From: Bacillus sp. S/N-304-OC-R1 | Lineage (GTDB): Bacteria; Bacillota; Bacilli; Bacillales; Cytobacillaceae | Length of the DNA stretch: 64,000 bases | Reading direction: 5' to 3' | NCBI RefSeq assembly: GCF_019749375.1 | Contig: NZ_JACWFE010000025.1 | Coordinates: 62,001-126,000, forward strand | Shown here: in pieces, positions 45,290 through 54,417 of the stretch | How the letters are laid out: the number at the start of each line of letters is the position of its first letter | Numbering within the stretch: position 1 is the first letter of the stretch | The notes under the pieces: model-generated | The model's database searches: none | Seen by the model: only the letters and a program-made list of their open reading frames with translations | What the model was told of the DNA's origin: nothing | Position numbers and translations under genes: made by a program

Positions 45290-46459
45290 TTATTGGAAGG
45301 CAATTTTCAATCTCTCTAAACCATCAAGCACAATATCATGAGGACAAGCAATATTCATACGAACAAAGCCTTCGCCGCCAGGACCGTATTTTGTTCCGGG
45401 CTCTAAGGCGAGCTTGCCTTTATATAATAAACGTTCCTTAATTTCTTCATCGCTTAATTGGAGATTACGGCAATTGAGCCAAACCAAATAAGTACCCTCT
45501 GGCTCCATAATCTCTATGGCAGGCAAATGTTTCTCTATATAGCTTTTAACAGTATTAATATTCTCTTGTAAATAGACAAGGAGATCATCAAGCCAGTCAG
45601 CACCGTGCCGATAAGCGGCTTCCATTCCTACAGTGCCAAAGGCTGGCAAGGAATAGAATCCTTGGCGCTGCAAAACTTTATGAAACTGTTTACGAAGTTT
45701 ATCGTTTGAGATAATAACAGCAGACGCTTGCAGACCAGCTAAGTTGAAGGTTTTCGTCGGTGCAATGCAAGTGATCGTAATATCCCGGAACTTTTCATTT
45801 AGTGAAGCGATTGGGATATGCTTATTTGGTTGAAAAATTAAATCATGATGAATTTCGTCTGATAGGATTAGACAATTATATTGATGGCAAAGCTCTCCCA
45901 TTTTTTGCAATTCGTCCTTTGTCCAAACTCTTCCGCCAGGATTATGCGGATTACATAATAGGAATAGCTTTACCCCTTCTTTTAATTTATTTTCAATATC
46001 TGCGAAATCAATTTCGAATCGATTGTCTTTTAATAGTAATGAAGAATTGACGATTTCACGATTGTTCTTTCTAATCATTTCGAAAAAAGGAGCATAAACA
46101 GGTGATTGGAGCATGACTTTATCTCCGGGTTCAGTATAAGCTTCTATAGCTGCTGCGATAGACGGAACAACGCCTAAGTTATAGAGGATCCACTCATTTT
46201 CAATTTCCCAGCTATGGCGTTCCTTAAGCCAATCCCTGATGCTATCCGCAGTAGAGGAAGATGTGTATGTATAGCCGAAGATGCCATGATCCACTCTTTC
46301 TTGAATGGCTTCTTTCACTTCAACAGGAGGCTGGAAATCCATATCAGCTACCCACATGGGCAATACATCGCTTGTTCCAAAAACTTCTTTCGTTAACCCC
46401 CATTTTACTGATGAGGTATTTTCCCGATTAATAATTTGGCCAAAGTCAAACTTCTTCAT
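45290..46459 (-). CDS. patB: Cystathionine beta-lyase / aminotransferase PatB
   Basis: The 389-residue fold-type I PLP enzyme of the MalY/PatB class has LPMWVADMDFQPPVEVKEAI, LFLLCNPHNPGGRVW, SDEIHHDL and the PLP lysine in APTKTFNLAGLQAS. It cleaves cystathionine and cysteine to pyruvate, ammonia and a thiol. GCGGGGAT lies upstream of the ATG. Confidence 0.88.
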   Translation of the reverse strand: MKKFDFGQIINRENTSSVKWGLTKEVFGTSDVLPMWVADMDFQPPVEVKEAIQERVDHGIFGYTYTSSSTADSIRDWLKERHSWEIENEWILYNLGVVPSIAAAIEAYTEPGDKVMLQSPVYAPFFEMIRKNNREIVNSSLLLKDNRFEIDFADIENKLKEGVKLFLLCNPHNPGGRVWTKDELQKMGELCHQYNCLILSDEIHHDLIFQPNKHIPIASLNEKFRDITITCIAPTKTFNLAGLQASAVIISNDKLRKQFHKVLQRQGFYSLPAFGTVGMEAAYRHGADWLDDLLVYLQENINTVKSYIEKHLPAIEIMEPEGTYLVWLNCRNLQLSDEEIKERLLYKGKLALEPGTKYGPGGEGFVRMNIACPHDIVLDGLERLKIAFQ

Positions 46460-46538
46460 CCTATCCCCGCCTTTTCATTCATATAGTCTTTCCTCTATAA
46501 TAAAGGATGGAAGCAAAAAGTTAAATAAAGGTGATTAT

Positions 46539-46799
46539 ATGCAAATTCAACAGTTAAATATACAGCTTGTCGAAACAATCAATGAGTGGGATCCGTTTGG
46601 ATTAGGGGCAGGAAATTATGAGACGGAAATTGCTGATATCGTTCAAGATGTTCATGATATACATGATCAATCACAGCTTGGAAGGAAAATTCAGGCAATC
46701 TTTGAGTTTTCATTTGAACAGCTTCTTCCTTTAGAGGATTGCAAGAGAATAGCAGCAAAACTTTTAGATATTAAAGATGCTGGGTCATGTATGATATAG
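46539..46799 (+). CDS. yugE: YugE family protein (DUF1871)
   Basis: The 86-residue helical protein has NEWDPFGLGAGNYETEI, typical of DUF1871. Its function is unknown. ATG 46539 follows AAAGGTGAT; the longer upstream frame runs antisense through patB and is not used. It converges on yugF. Confidence 0.8.
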   Translation: MQIQQLNIQLVETINEWDPFGLGAGNYETEIADIVQDVHDIHDQSQLGRKIQAIFEFSFEQLLPLEDCKRIAAKLLDIKDAGSCMI

Positions 46800-46831
46800 A
46801 AAAGGGTGAGTTCTTATGAATCACCCTTTTT
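46799..46831 (+). terminator. Bidirectional terminator yugE/yugF
   Basis: AAAAGGGTGA and TCACCCTTTT arms lie between converging genes. Confidence 0.82.
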
Positions 46832-47654
46832 GTATAAATTCTTTTATATAATGAAAAACTTCCTCAGGTCTTTCTTCAGGAATAAGATGACCGGTTTCTC
46901 TTAATACGATTAGTTGTGAACGGTTTAAATCCTCATGCAGCTTTTTGCCGGTATGAAGCGGTACAACCCTATCCTCATCTCCCCATATTAAGAGACAAGG
47001 CACCTGGATGTCCTTTAATATCTCTGACGTTAAGTCACCCTCCCGGTCACGAATGAGCTTTGTCAACGCAAGGAAAATATCGTCTTCTAAGAAAGGTGCT
47101 AAATAACCTTCTTCCATTTCTTTATCAATCATGGATTGGTTATGTACAACTAGCTTTAAATTATTTTCCAGGCCTGATCGTTCCAGCCAACGTTTGACAA
47201 AAAGATGAAAAAACGGAAGATAGCTAGCAAGAATTAAAGAAGGCTTTGATTTCTTTAAATAGCCTGAGCTGCAGAGGAGGATGACTCCTTCAACTAAATC
47301 CGGACGTATATGAGCAATATATAAGGCAATTTGTCCCCCCATTGAATGACCAAGTAAAGTAATCTTTTGTAAGCCAAGGCTTTCAACCAGCTTCACAACG
47401 GTCATGGCCAGATTTTTAAATGAATATTTGTATTGACGAGATTTCCCGCTTTTCCCAAAAGGGGGCAAATCAATCGATATAACGTTATATTCCTTCGTTA
47501 AAAATGGAATTAGCCGTCTAAAACTAAAACTTGAGGAAAGGAATCCGTGCAGCAACACAATTGTTTCCTTAGAGGAAGAGTGCTGCTGATAGTTCTCATA
47601 ATAAATATCATTTCCATTCAAGTGTATGATTCTTTGAATCAATGTATTCTCCAT
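46821..47654 (-). CDS. yugF: Alpha/beta hydrolase YugF
   Basis: The 277-residue hydrolase has the HGFLSSSFSFRRLIP oxyanion loop, the GHSMGGQ nucleophile elbow, GDEDRVVP with the Asp and ETGHLIPEERP with the His. The substrate is unknown. The gene position matches yugF of B. subtilis. Confidence 0.82.
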   Translation of the reverse strand: MENTLIQRIIHLNGNDIYYENYQQHSSSKETIVLLHGFLSSSFSFRRLIPFLTKEYNVISIDLPPFGKSGKSRQYKYSFKNLAMTVVKLVESLGLQKITLLGHSMGGQIALYIAHIRPDLVEGVILLCSSGYLKKSKPSLILASYLPFFHLFVKRWLERSGLENNLKLVVHNQSMIDKEMEEGYLAPFLEDDIFLALTKLIRDREGDLTSEILKDIQVPCLLIWGDEDRVVPLHTGKKLHEDLNRSQLIVLRETGHLIPEERPEEVFHYIKEFIQKG

Positions 47655-47913
47655 ATTATCCCCTCAAGCAGTAAGTATATCTTATATTCTCCAAGTGATT
47701 CCAATGAAACAAACAAAAAAAGGACAACCCAAAGGATTGTCGCTTCAAAAAAGGGGGAATACTAGAAAGCCTTTAACACCATCTTTTCCAATTTGGCTTG
47801 TTTTTAAACATAAAACTTAAAAACATTTTATCCAATTATTCTTTCTCTTTCACATTAATTAATAATACCGACAAGGTGCAAAATAGAGAATATCTCCATC
47901 GATGTTAATATTT

Positions 47914-47942
47914 TTGAAAAATTGTTAAAGCTATGGTATAAT
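47914..47942 (+). promoter_or_regulatory. SigA-type promoter of yugI
   Basis: TTGAAA (47914-47919) and TATAAT (47937-47942) are separated by 17 bases. The rest of the 339-base gap after yugF shows AT-rich sequence without a gene. Confidence 0.78.
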
Positions 47943-47993
47943 TTTTAATTGCGAATAAAAAGGATAAAATTAAAAGAAATTAGGAGTGTTTCC

Positions 47994-48395
47994 ATGTCTG
48001 AAAAAATCGAAGTAGGCAGTGTAGTTAAAGGTAAGGTGACAGGAGTTCAGCCATACGGTGCGTTCGTTGCACTAGATGAGAATACGCAAGGTCTTGTTCA
48101 TATTTCTGAGGTTACTCATGGATTTGTTAAAGATATTAACGAACATTTAAAAGTTGGAGATGAAGTAGAAGTTAAAGTTTTATCTATTGATGAGGCATCT
48201 GGAAAAATCGGTTTATCTATTCGTGCTACACAAGAAGCACCAGTAGCTGAAGTGAAGGCAAAAAAGGCTCGTAAACCACGTCCAGCAACACCAATTCAAG
48301 TAGAAAGTGAAACGGCACAAGGATTCAATACTCTAAAGGATAAACTTCAAGAGTGGATCGATCAGTCTCAGCGTAACGATTTAATTAAAAAATAA
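47994..48395 (+). CDS. yugI: S1-domain general stress protein 13
   Basis: The 133-residue protein has one S1 RNA-binding domain (VGSVVKGKVTGVQPYGAFVA, GLVHISEV) and a basic tail (KAKKARKPRP). YugI is known as a ribosome-associated general stress protein. ATG 47994 follows TTAGGAGTG; an earlier in-frame start would lie just downstream of the promoter and lacks a site. Confidence 0.88.
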   Translation: MSEKIEVGSVVKGKVTGVQPYGAFVALDENTQGLVHISEVTHGFVKDINEHLKVGDEVEVKVLSIDEASGKIGLSIRATQEAPVAEVKAKKARKPRPATPIQVESETAQGFNTLKDKLQEWIDQSQRNDLIKK

Positions 48396-48403
48396 TTAGA
48401 TGA

Positions 48404-48429
48404 AACCAGGCTAATGGTCTGGTTTTTTT
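48404..48429 (+). terminator. Terminator after yugI
   Basis: ACCAG and CTGGT arms are followed by seven T residues. Confidence 0.75.
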
Positions 48430-48449
48430 ATGTAGGAAATTATAAATTC

Positions 48450-48607
48450 GCATGCTGTGTATAACTTTGTGAATAATTTTGTTTACGTTCAGCTCCAGCG
48501 CCTACCCCCTCGAGGTCACAAGCCAATCCTCCCAGAAAGGTAAAAAGCACCTTTCCGTGAGGCTCGTCTTGTGCTTGTCGGGGGTGATCAAGGCGCTTGC
48601 GCATTTG
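48450..48607. repeat. Dispersed Bacillus-type palindromic repeat
   Basis: It begins GCATGCTGTGTATAACTTTG. After GTTTACGTTCAGCTCC, an imperfect hairpin joins GCGCCTACCCCCTCGAGG with TCGGGGGTGATCAAGGCGC, enclosing AGAAAGGT/ACCTTTC. Elements of the type AGCTCCAGCGCCT...AAGGCGCTTGCGC are, from memory, frequent in Bacillaceae genomes. A truncated copy is at 31788. Confidence 0.82.
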
Positions 48608-48681
48608 TTTTTATTTTGGATAAATGTCCCTTACTACTCAAATAATAACCTTGTTTAATGAATGATAAGGGGGATAATTAA

Positions 48682-49047
48682 ATGGCTGAACAAACTCTTT
48701 ATGAAAAAGTTGGTGGCGAAGACGCGATTGGAAAAGTTGTAGATTATTTTTATTCTGAGCTAGTTTTAAAGGACCCAACGGTTAATCACTTTTTTGAGAA
48801 AACGGATATGGAAAAGCAGCGCCGTCATCAGACAAAGTTCATTAGCTTTGCATTAGGGGGACCGAACCAGTATACAGGAACATCAATGGCAAAAGCTCAT
48901 AAAGGAATGAATCTTCAGCCTGAGCATTATGATGCCATAGCAAGACATCTTGGGGACGCTCTAGCACATTTTGGTGTTGGTAAGGAAGAGATTGACGAGG
49001 CATTAAGTAAAGTCAATACGCTAAGAGATGACATTTTATATCAATAA
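48682..49047 (+). CDS. Group I truncated haemoglobin
   Basis: The 121-residue protein has the 2/2 globin pattern: LYEKVGGEDAIGKVVDYFY, a distal region HFFEKTDMEKQRRHQTKFIS and the proximal AHKGMNLQPEHYDAI. It binds haem and probably oxygen or NO. GGGGGAT precedes the ATG. Confidence 0.88.
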   Translation: MAEQTLYEKVGGEDAIGKVVDYFYSELVLKDPTVNHFFEKTDMEKQRRHQTKFISFALGGPNQYTGTSMAKAHKGMNLQPEHYDAIARHLGDALAHFGVGKEEIDEALSKVNTLRDDILYQ

Positions 49048-49050
49048 CCG

Positions 49051-49078
49051 AACTCGCCGATGGGCGAGTTTTCTTTTC
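49051..49078 (+). terminator. Terminator after globin gene
   Basis: AACTCGCC and GGGCGAGTT arms are followed by a T-rich tract. Confidence 0.78.
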
Positions 49079-49110
49079 TTTGAGGGGTTTAGAGGCTATT
49101 TATAGAAAGT

Positions 49111-49524
49111 TATACGTATAGCGGTCATCCAATGGCCTGTGCGTTTGCCTTGAAAAATATTGAAATCCTTGAGCGCGAACAACTGACGGAAAATGCTGAG
49201 AAAATGGGGAGGGTGCTCCTTGAAGGTTTTCAACGTATTCAAAGTGAGAGAAAAATCGTTGGAAAAGTAAAGGGACTTGGCTTAATGGGCGGTATTGAAC
49301 TCGTGAAAGATATAGAGACAATGGAGAAGTTTTCTGAACCTGTGGCACCAATGGTAGTAAATGAAGCGGCAAAACGGGGGCTTATTTGCAGATCTGTTGT
49401 ATTTGATGGACAGGATACCGTTGTATTAGCACCGCCATTAATCATTACAAAAGAGGAAATCGAAAAGTTAATTAACATTCTAAATGAAGCCATCGCGGCT
49501 GTTGAGGAATTTGAGCTGAAATAA
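49111..49524 (+). pseudogene. GabT-like aminotransferase, C-terminal remnant
   Basis: The frame begins abruptly at TYSGHPMACAFALKNIEILE, which in class III aminotransferases lies near residue 300, and runs on to the normal C-terminus (APPLIITKEEIEKLINIL). About 300 residues with the PLP lysine are missing, and no ribosome site or plausible start precedes it. Next to a roc region it looks like the leftover of a gabT/gab locus lost by deletion. Confidence 0.8.
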
Positions 49525-49528
49525 TGAA

Positions 49529-49564
49529 AGAGACACCACTTATCTTGCTGTGGCGTCTCTCTCA
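49529..49564 (+). terminator. Bidirectional terminator remnant/rocR
   Basis: AGAGAC-CCAC and GTGG-GTCTCT arms lie between converging frames. Confidence 0.75.
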
Positions 49565-49568
49565 TTAT

Positions 49569-50999
49569 TTAACGTACCGAATTAGGGTCTTTCTTAATTT
49601 GGTGTTTTCTAATTCTATATTGAAGGTTTTGTCTGCTCATGCAAAGAGATTTTGCGGCTTGAGTAATATTAAAGTTATGTCGCATTAGTACCTTTTCTAA
49701 ATAGTTTTTTTCGGCTTCTTCCATGTATTCATCCAATGACCTGATTCCATTGTCTATTTCAATAGGCTGATCAACGGGAATGACCTGTGTGTAATCCTCA
49801 TTCTTAAATTGCGGTTTATTGCGGAAATGAATAGGCAAGTGCAAATACCCAATCCGATCCTCATGAACAATAAGGTTCATGGCCCCTTCGATTACATGCT
49901 CCAGTTCGCGTACATTTCCTGGCCAGTCGTATTGTTGGAATATATTTAATACATGATTGTCAATTCCTTGCACCTTCATGCCGAATAAATGATTATATTT
50001 TTCAATAAAAAACTGGACAAGGTCTTGTATATCTTTTGTTCGATCTCGTAATGGCGGAATAAATAGTGAAACGACACTTAATCTGTAATACAAGTCTTTT
50101 CGTAATCTTCCTTCCGCAATAGCATCAATTGGATCCTCATTGATCGTGGCAATGATACGGACATCTACTTTACGGTCCTTCGTGTCTCCAATTCTCCTTA
50201 CCGTTCTTTCCTGTAAAACCCTTAACAGCTTAGCCTGCAGGGCTGGATTTAGAGAGTTTATTTCATCAAGCAGCAATGTCCCGCCTTCAGCTTGTTCAAA
50301 TAAACCTGGCCGTTCAATTGAGCCGGTGAACGCCCCTTTCTTTGTCCCGAATAGTAGCCCTTCTATTAAACTATCAGGCAGAGCAGCACAGTTTTGCGAA
50401 ATAAAAGGCATGGAAGAGCGATTGCTTCCGTTATGAATGCTTTGTGCAAATAATTCTTTTCCAGTTCCTGTGTCTCCAATAATTAGAACGGAAGAGCTCG
50501 TTCTAGTAGCCCTTTTACTGGCATCAATGAGATCTTTAATTTGTTCGCTGCTTCCAATAATGCTATCAAAATTGTAGCGGGTGTTGCCTTTTTTATTCAT
50601 ATTTTCCCTTATTAGTTTTTCTAATTTTGTTACATCACGGGCGATTTCCATTGCACCAATGCGAACACCGTCTTCTGTAATCGGGAAGGTATTATTAATA
50701 GTTGTAATTTCTTGTCCTTTATTATTAAAATAAGTTTGTTTTGCGTTAATAATTTTTTCTCCGTGAGTAAGTGCTTTAATCAACGTGCTATCTTCATTCG
50801 TATGAAAGGAAAAAACGTCTAAAAGCTCTTTATCAAGTACGTCGGAGAAATCCATTCCCTCAATTTCGGCCATTTTTTTATTATAAATAATCGTCTTTCC
50901 CTCATGGTTGACGACATGAACACCAACATCTATTTCTTTAAGAATATGCTGAAAAAATTTATCAATAATTTGTAATTGAGTTAGTTCTGTTTTATTCAT
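49569..50999 (-). CDS. rocR: Sigma-54-dependent activator RocR-like
   Basis: The 476-residue activator has a PAS domain (about 15-125), an AAA+ domain with GDTGTGKELFAQSIH (Walker A), GAFTGS (sigma-54 contact loop) and GGTLLLDEIN (Walker B), and a Fis-type HTH (NITQAAKSLCMSRQNLQYRI). RocR senses ornithine/citrulline and activates arginine catabolism genes. Start 50999 has GGGAG 8 bases before it; a longer frame runs into the rocA promoter. It is divergent from rocA. Confidence 0.82.
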   Translation of the reverse strand: MNKTELTQLQIIDKFFQHILKEIDVGVHVVNHEGKTIIYNKKMAEIEGMDFSDVLDKELLDVFSFHTNEDSTLIKALTHGEKIINAKQTYFNNKGQEITTINNTFPITEDGVRIGAMEIARDVTKLEKLIRENMNKKGNTRYNFDSIIGSSEQIKDLIDASKRATRTSSSVLIIGDTGTGKELFAQSIHNGSNRSSMPFISQNCAALPDSLIEGLLFGTKKGAFTGSIERPGLFEQAEGGTLLLDEINSLNPALQAKLLRVLQERTVRRIGDTKDRKVDVRIIATINEDPIDAIAEGRLRKDLYYRLSVVSLFIPPLRDRTKDIQDLVQFFIEKYNHLFGMKVQGIDNHVLNIFQQYDWPGNVRELEHVIEGAMNLIVHEDRIGYLHLPIHFRNKPQFKNEDYTQVIPVDQPIEIDNGIRSLDEYMEEAEKNYLEKVLMRHNFNITQAAKSLCMSRQNLQYRIRKHQIKKDPNSVR

Positions 51000-51055
51000 A
51001 ATGATTACTCCCTTAAAACGTTCTATGTTAAGTGTATGAGAGGAATTACAATGGT

Positions 51056-51113
51056 GCAATATTTTTTTGCTCTTAAAAAGATAAAAAATGATGAAAAAGC
51101 AAAAAAGTTTTGC
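51056..51113. promoter_or_regulatory. Two candidate RocR upstream activating sites
   Basis: GCAATATTTTTTTGC (51056-51070) and GCAAAAAAGTTTTGC (51099-51113) are 15-bp palindromic sequences, 43 bases apart, about 40-100 bases upstream of the sigma-54 promoter. The form GCAAAAnnnTTTTGC resembles the paired UAS sites of B. subtilis roc operons. Confidence 0.6.
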
Positions 51114-51154
51114 GGAAAAAAAGAGAAAAATGATATTTGACGCGGTATTTGTTT

Positions 51155-51171
51155 TTGGCACGGTTCTTGCA
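51155..51171 (+). promoter_or_regulatory. Sigma-54 (-24/-12) promoter of rocA
   Basis: TTGGCACGGTTCTTGCA has the GG at -24 and GC at -12 with correct spacing and matches the TGGCACnnnnnTTGC consensus exactly. It lies about 50 bases before the rocA start and faces the RocR-like activator gene. Confidence 0.93.
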
Positions 51172-51219
51172 AGTATAATTGGAGTGCGAAAGTATTAAAA
51201 GTACAAGGAGGAAGTAACC

Positions 51220-52767
51220 ATGGTACAACCATACAAACATGAGCCATTCACTAATTTTAAATTAGAAGAAAATAGCCAAGCGTATTTAGCTGGTTTAAAA
51301 ACAGTTGAAGGCTATTTAGGACAAGACTATCCGTTAGTAATCGGCGGAGAACGTATTACGACTGAAGATAAGATTGTTTCTTACAATCCTGCTAATAAAG
51401 AAGAAGTTGTTGGACGTGTGTCTAAAGCAAGCCGTGAATTAGCTGAACAAGCAATGCAAGCTGCTGTAGAAGCGTTCAAAACTTGGAAAAAAGTAAAGCC
51501 TGAAACTCGTGCAGACGTGCTTTTCAAAGCTGCTGCGATCATTCGCCGCCGCAAGCATGAATTCTCAGCTTTATTAACAAAAGAAGCAGGAAAGCCTTGG
51601 AATGAAGCAGATGCTGATACAGCAGAAGCAATTGATTTCCTAGAATACTATGGCCGTCAAATGCTAAGAATTAAGGATGGTGTTCCTGTAAACAGCCGTC
51701 CGAATGAATATAACCGCTATGACTATATTCCATTAGGTGTAGGAATTATCATCTCACCTTGGAACTTCCCATTAGCGATTATGGCTGGAACTACAGTAGC
51801 AGCGATCGTAACAGGAAATACAGTATTATTAAAGCCAGCTTCTACAACTCCAATTGTAGCTGCTAAATTCGTAGAAGTAATGGAAGAAGCAGGTCTTCCT
51901 GCAGGCGTTCTTAACTTCGTACCAGGTAGCGGTTCTGAAGTTGGCGATTACTTAGTTGACCACAAAGATACTCGCTTTATCAGCTTCACAGGTTCGCGTG
52001 ATGTAGGTCTTCGTATTTTTGAACGTTCTTCAAAAGTAAATGAAGGTCAAGTTTGGATGAAGCGTCTAATTGCTGAGATGGGCGGTAAAGATACAATCGT
52101 TGTCGATAAGGAAGCTGATCTAGAATTAGCTGCAACTTCTATTGTTGCTTCTGCATTCGGTTTCTCAGGACAAAAATGTTCTGCATGCTCTCGTGCTGTT
52201 GTTGTTGAGGATGTTTATGATCAAGTATTAAATCGTGTTGTTGAATTAACAAACGGATTAACACAAGGTGATCCAACAGATCCTAACAACTATATGGCAA
52301 CTGTAATTGACCAAAGTGCTTATAATAAAATTATGAGCTATATTGAAATTGGCAAGAAAGAGGGTAAACTAATGACAGGCGGAGAAGGAGACGATTCTAA
52401 AGGCTACTTCATTAAACCGACTGTATTTGCAGATCTTTCACCAGAATCACGCATCATGAAGGAAGAAATCTTTGGACCAGTTGTTGGATTCTCAAAAGCA
52501 AAAGATTTTAATCATGCGATTGAAATTGCGAATAACACTGAGTACGGCTTAACAGGTGCTGTTATTACAAATAACCGTGAAAACCTTGAAAAAGCTCGTG
52601 AAGATTTCCATGTTGGTAACCTATACTTCAACCGCGGATGTACAGGTGCTATTGTTGGGTACCAGCCATTTGGAGGCTTCAACATGTCAGGAACAGACTC
52701 TAAAGCAGGTGGCCCAGATTATCTGCTTCTTCATATGCAAGCAAAAACAACATCTGAAATGTTTTAA
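51220..52767 (+). CDS. rocA: Delta-1-pyrroline-5-carboxylate dehydrogenase
   Basis: The 515-residue aldehyde dehydrogenase oxidises P5C to glutamate. It has [21 protein letters not shown], the catalytic Cys in [12 protein letters not shown] and AEMGGKD. Length equals B. subtilis RocA (515). AAGGAGG precedes the ATG. Codon use looks adapted to high expression. It is followed by rocD 77 bases away without an evident strong promoter between. Confidence 0.95.
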   Translation: MVQPYKHEPFTNFKLEENSQAYLAGLKTVEGYLGQDYPLVIGGERITTEDKIVSYNPANKEEVVGRVSKASRELAEQAMQAAVEAFKTWKKVKPETRADVLFKAAAIIRRRKHEFSALLTKEAGKPWNEADADTAEAIDFLEYYGRQMLRIKDGVPVNSRPNEYNRYDYIPLGVGIIISPWNFPLAIMAGTTVAAIVTGNTVLLKPASTTPIVAAKFVEVMEEAGLPAGVLNFVPGSGSEVGDYLVDHKDTRFISFTGSRDVGLRIFERSSKVNEGQVWMKRLIAEMGGKDTIVVDKEADLELAATSIVASAFGFSGQKCSACSRAVVVEDVYDQVLNRVVELTNGLTQGDPTDPNNYMATVIDQSAYNKIMSYIEIGKKEGKLMTGGEGDDSKGYFIKPTVFADLSPESRIMKEEIFGPVVGFSKAKDFNHAIEIANNTEYGLTGAVITNNRENLEKAREDFHVGNLYFNRGCTGAIVGYQPFGGFNMSGTDSKAGGPDYLLLHMQAKTTSEMF

Positions 52768-52844
52768 TTTTCATTAACCCTTTAAAGTACTGCAGTTTAA
52801 CTGTACAATAAAGGGGATTATTTCGAACTAGGAGGGTAAACATT

Positions 52845-54035
52845 ATGTCAAAAACAACTGCTCTAATTGAACAGTCAGAAAAATTTGGTGCGAAGAACTA
52901 TCATCCACTGCCAATTGTAATTTCTCAAGCTGAAGGTGTATGGGTACAAGATCCGGAAGGCAATAAGTATATGGATATGCTTAGTGCTTATTCAGCAGTA
53001 AACCAAGGACACAGACATCCAAAAATTATCGAAGCATTAAAAGAACAAGCAGATCGTGTAACATTAACTTCACGTGCATTCCATAATGACCAGCTTGGTC
53101 CATGGTACGAAATGATCTGTGAGTTAACAAATAAAGAAATGGCTTTACCAATGAACACTGGTGCTGAAGCAGTGGAAACAGCATTTAAAGCTGCTCGCCG
53201 TTGGGCATACGATGTAAAAGGTGTTGCTGAAAACCAAGCTGAAGTTATTGCATGTGTAGGTAACTTCCATGGTCGTACAATGACAGCTGTTTCTCTATCA
53301 TCAGATCCAGAATACCAACGCGGATTCGGACCAATGCTGCCAGGCATTAAATTAATTCCTTATGGTGATCTTGAAGCTTTAAAAGCTGCAATCACTGAAA
53401 ATACTGCTGCTTTCTTAATCGAGCCAATCCAAGGCGAAGCTGGAATCATTATTCCTGAAGAAGGCTTCATGAAAGCTGCATTCGATGTATGTAAAGAAAA
53501 CAATGTATTATTCATTGCTGACGAAATTCAAGCTGGTCTTGCTCGTACAGGTAAAATGTTTGCTTGTGAATGGGAAGGCATTGACCCAGATATGTATATT
53601 CTAGGTAAAGCATTAGGAGGCGGCGTATTCCCGATCTCTTGTGTAGTTTCTAGCAAAGAAGTTCTAGGCGTATTTAATCCAGGTTCACACGGTTCTACTT
53701 TTGGTGGAAACCCAATGGCTTGTGCTGTTTCTATTGCTTCAATCAACGTATTAAAAGAAGAAAAATTAGCTGAGCGTTCTTTAGAACTTGGTGAATATTT
53801 TGTTAGCAAGTTAAAAGAAATCAAAAACCCAATCATTAAAGACGTTCGCGGACGCGGTTTATTTATTGGTGTTGAATTAACAGAGCCTGCTCGTAAATAC
53901 TGTGAAGCATTAAAAGAAGAAGGCTTATTATGTAAAGAAACACATGATACAGTTATTCGTTTTGCTCCACCACTTGTTATTACAAAAGAAGAATTAGATT
54001 GGGCAATCGAACGCATTAACAAAATTTTAGGCTAA
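52845..54035 (+). CDS. rocD: Ornithine aminotransferase
   Basis: The 396-residue class III aminotransferase moves the delta-amino group of ornithine to 2-oxoglutarate and gives P5C for RocA. It has [45 protein letters not shown] and the PLP-lysine region [20 protein letters not shown] precedes the ATG. With rocA it likely forms a sigma-54/RocR operon for arginine and ornithine use. Confidence 0.95.
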   Translation: MSKTTALIEQSEKFGAKNYHPLPIVISQAEGVWVQDPEGNKYMDMLSAYSAVNQGHRHPKIIEALKEQADRVTLTSRAFHNDQLGPWYEMICELTNKEMALPMNTGAEAVETAFKAARRWAYDVKGVAENQAEVIACVGNFHGRTMTAVSLSSDPEYQRGFGPMLPGIKLIPYGDLEALKAAITENTAAFLIEPIQGEAGIIIPEEGFMKAAFDVCKENNVLFIADEIQAGLARTGKMFACEWEGIDPDMYILGKALGGGVFPISCVVSSKEVLGVFNPGSHGSTFGGNPMACAVSIASINVLKEEKLAERSLELGEYFVSKLKEIKNPIIKDVRGRGLFIGVELTEPARKYCEALKEEGLLCKETHDTVIRFAPPLVITKEELDWAIERINKILG

Positions 54036-54173
54036 GAGATTTCATCAATTAACTTAACCTGGGATTGAATAGAACAAAAAAATAATATTCTGTTGTTCGC
54101 TCCAATTAGAATACTATAGTAATTCGATTTTATTCATATCACAGTTTAGGACTTTATAAATCATATTGCCTAA

Positions 54174-54211
54174 CGAAAAAATCCTTGTACTTAATGTGCA
54201 AGGGTTTTTTG
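54174..54211 (+). terminator. Terminator after rocD
   Basis: AAATCCTTGTAC and GTGCAAGGGTTT arms are followed by T residues. The remaining 382-base gap to pgi is AT-rich with no gene. Confidence 0.82.
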
Positions 54212-54417
54212 TATTTCTGATAAAAAAGTACTGCTCATGACAATCTTCCTATATTTTTTTGCGAAAACTGTAGTTTACTGATGATATTTTTATATGAAAG
54301 TTTATTGATAATGAATTTCCAAAAGGTTAAAGTGAAGAATAAAGAAGGATTTGGATGAAAATTACAGTTCGTTGATGAATTAGAAATGCCCTTATAAACT
54401 TAATTGGGGGATCAGGC

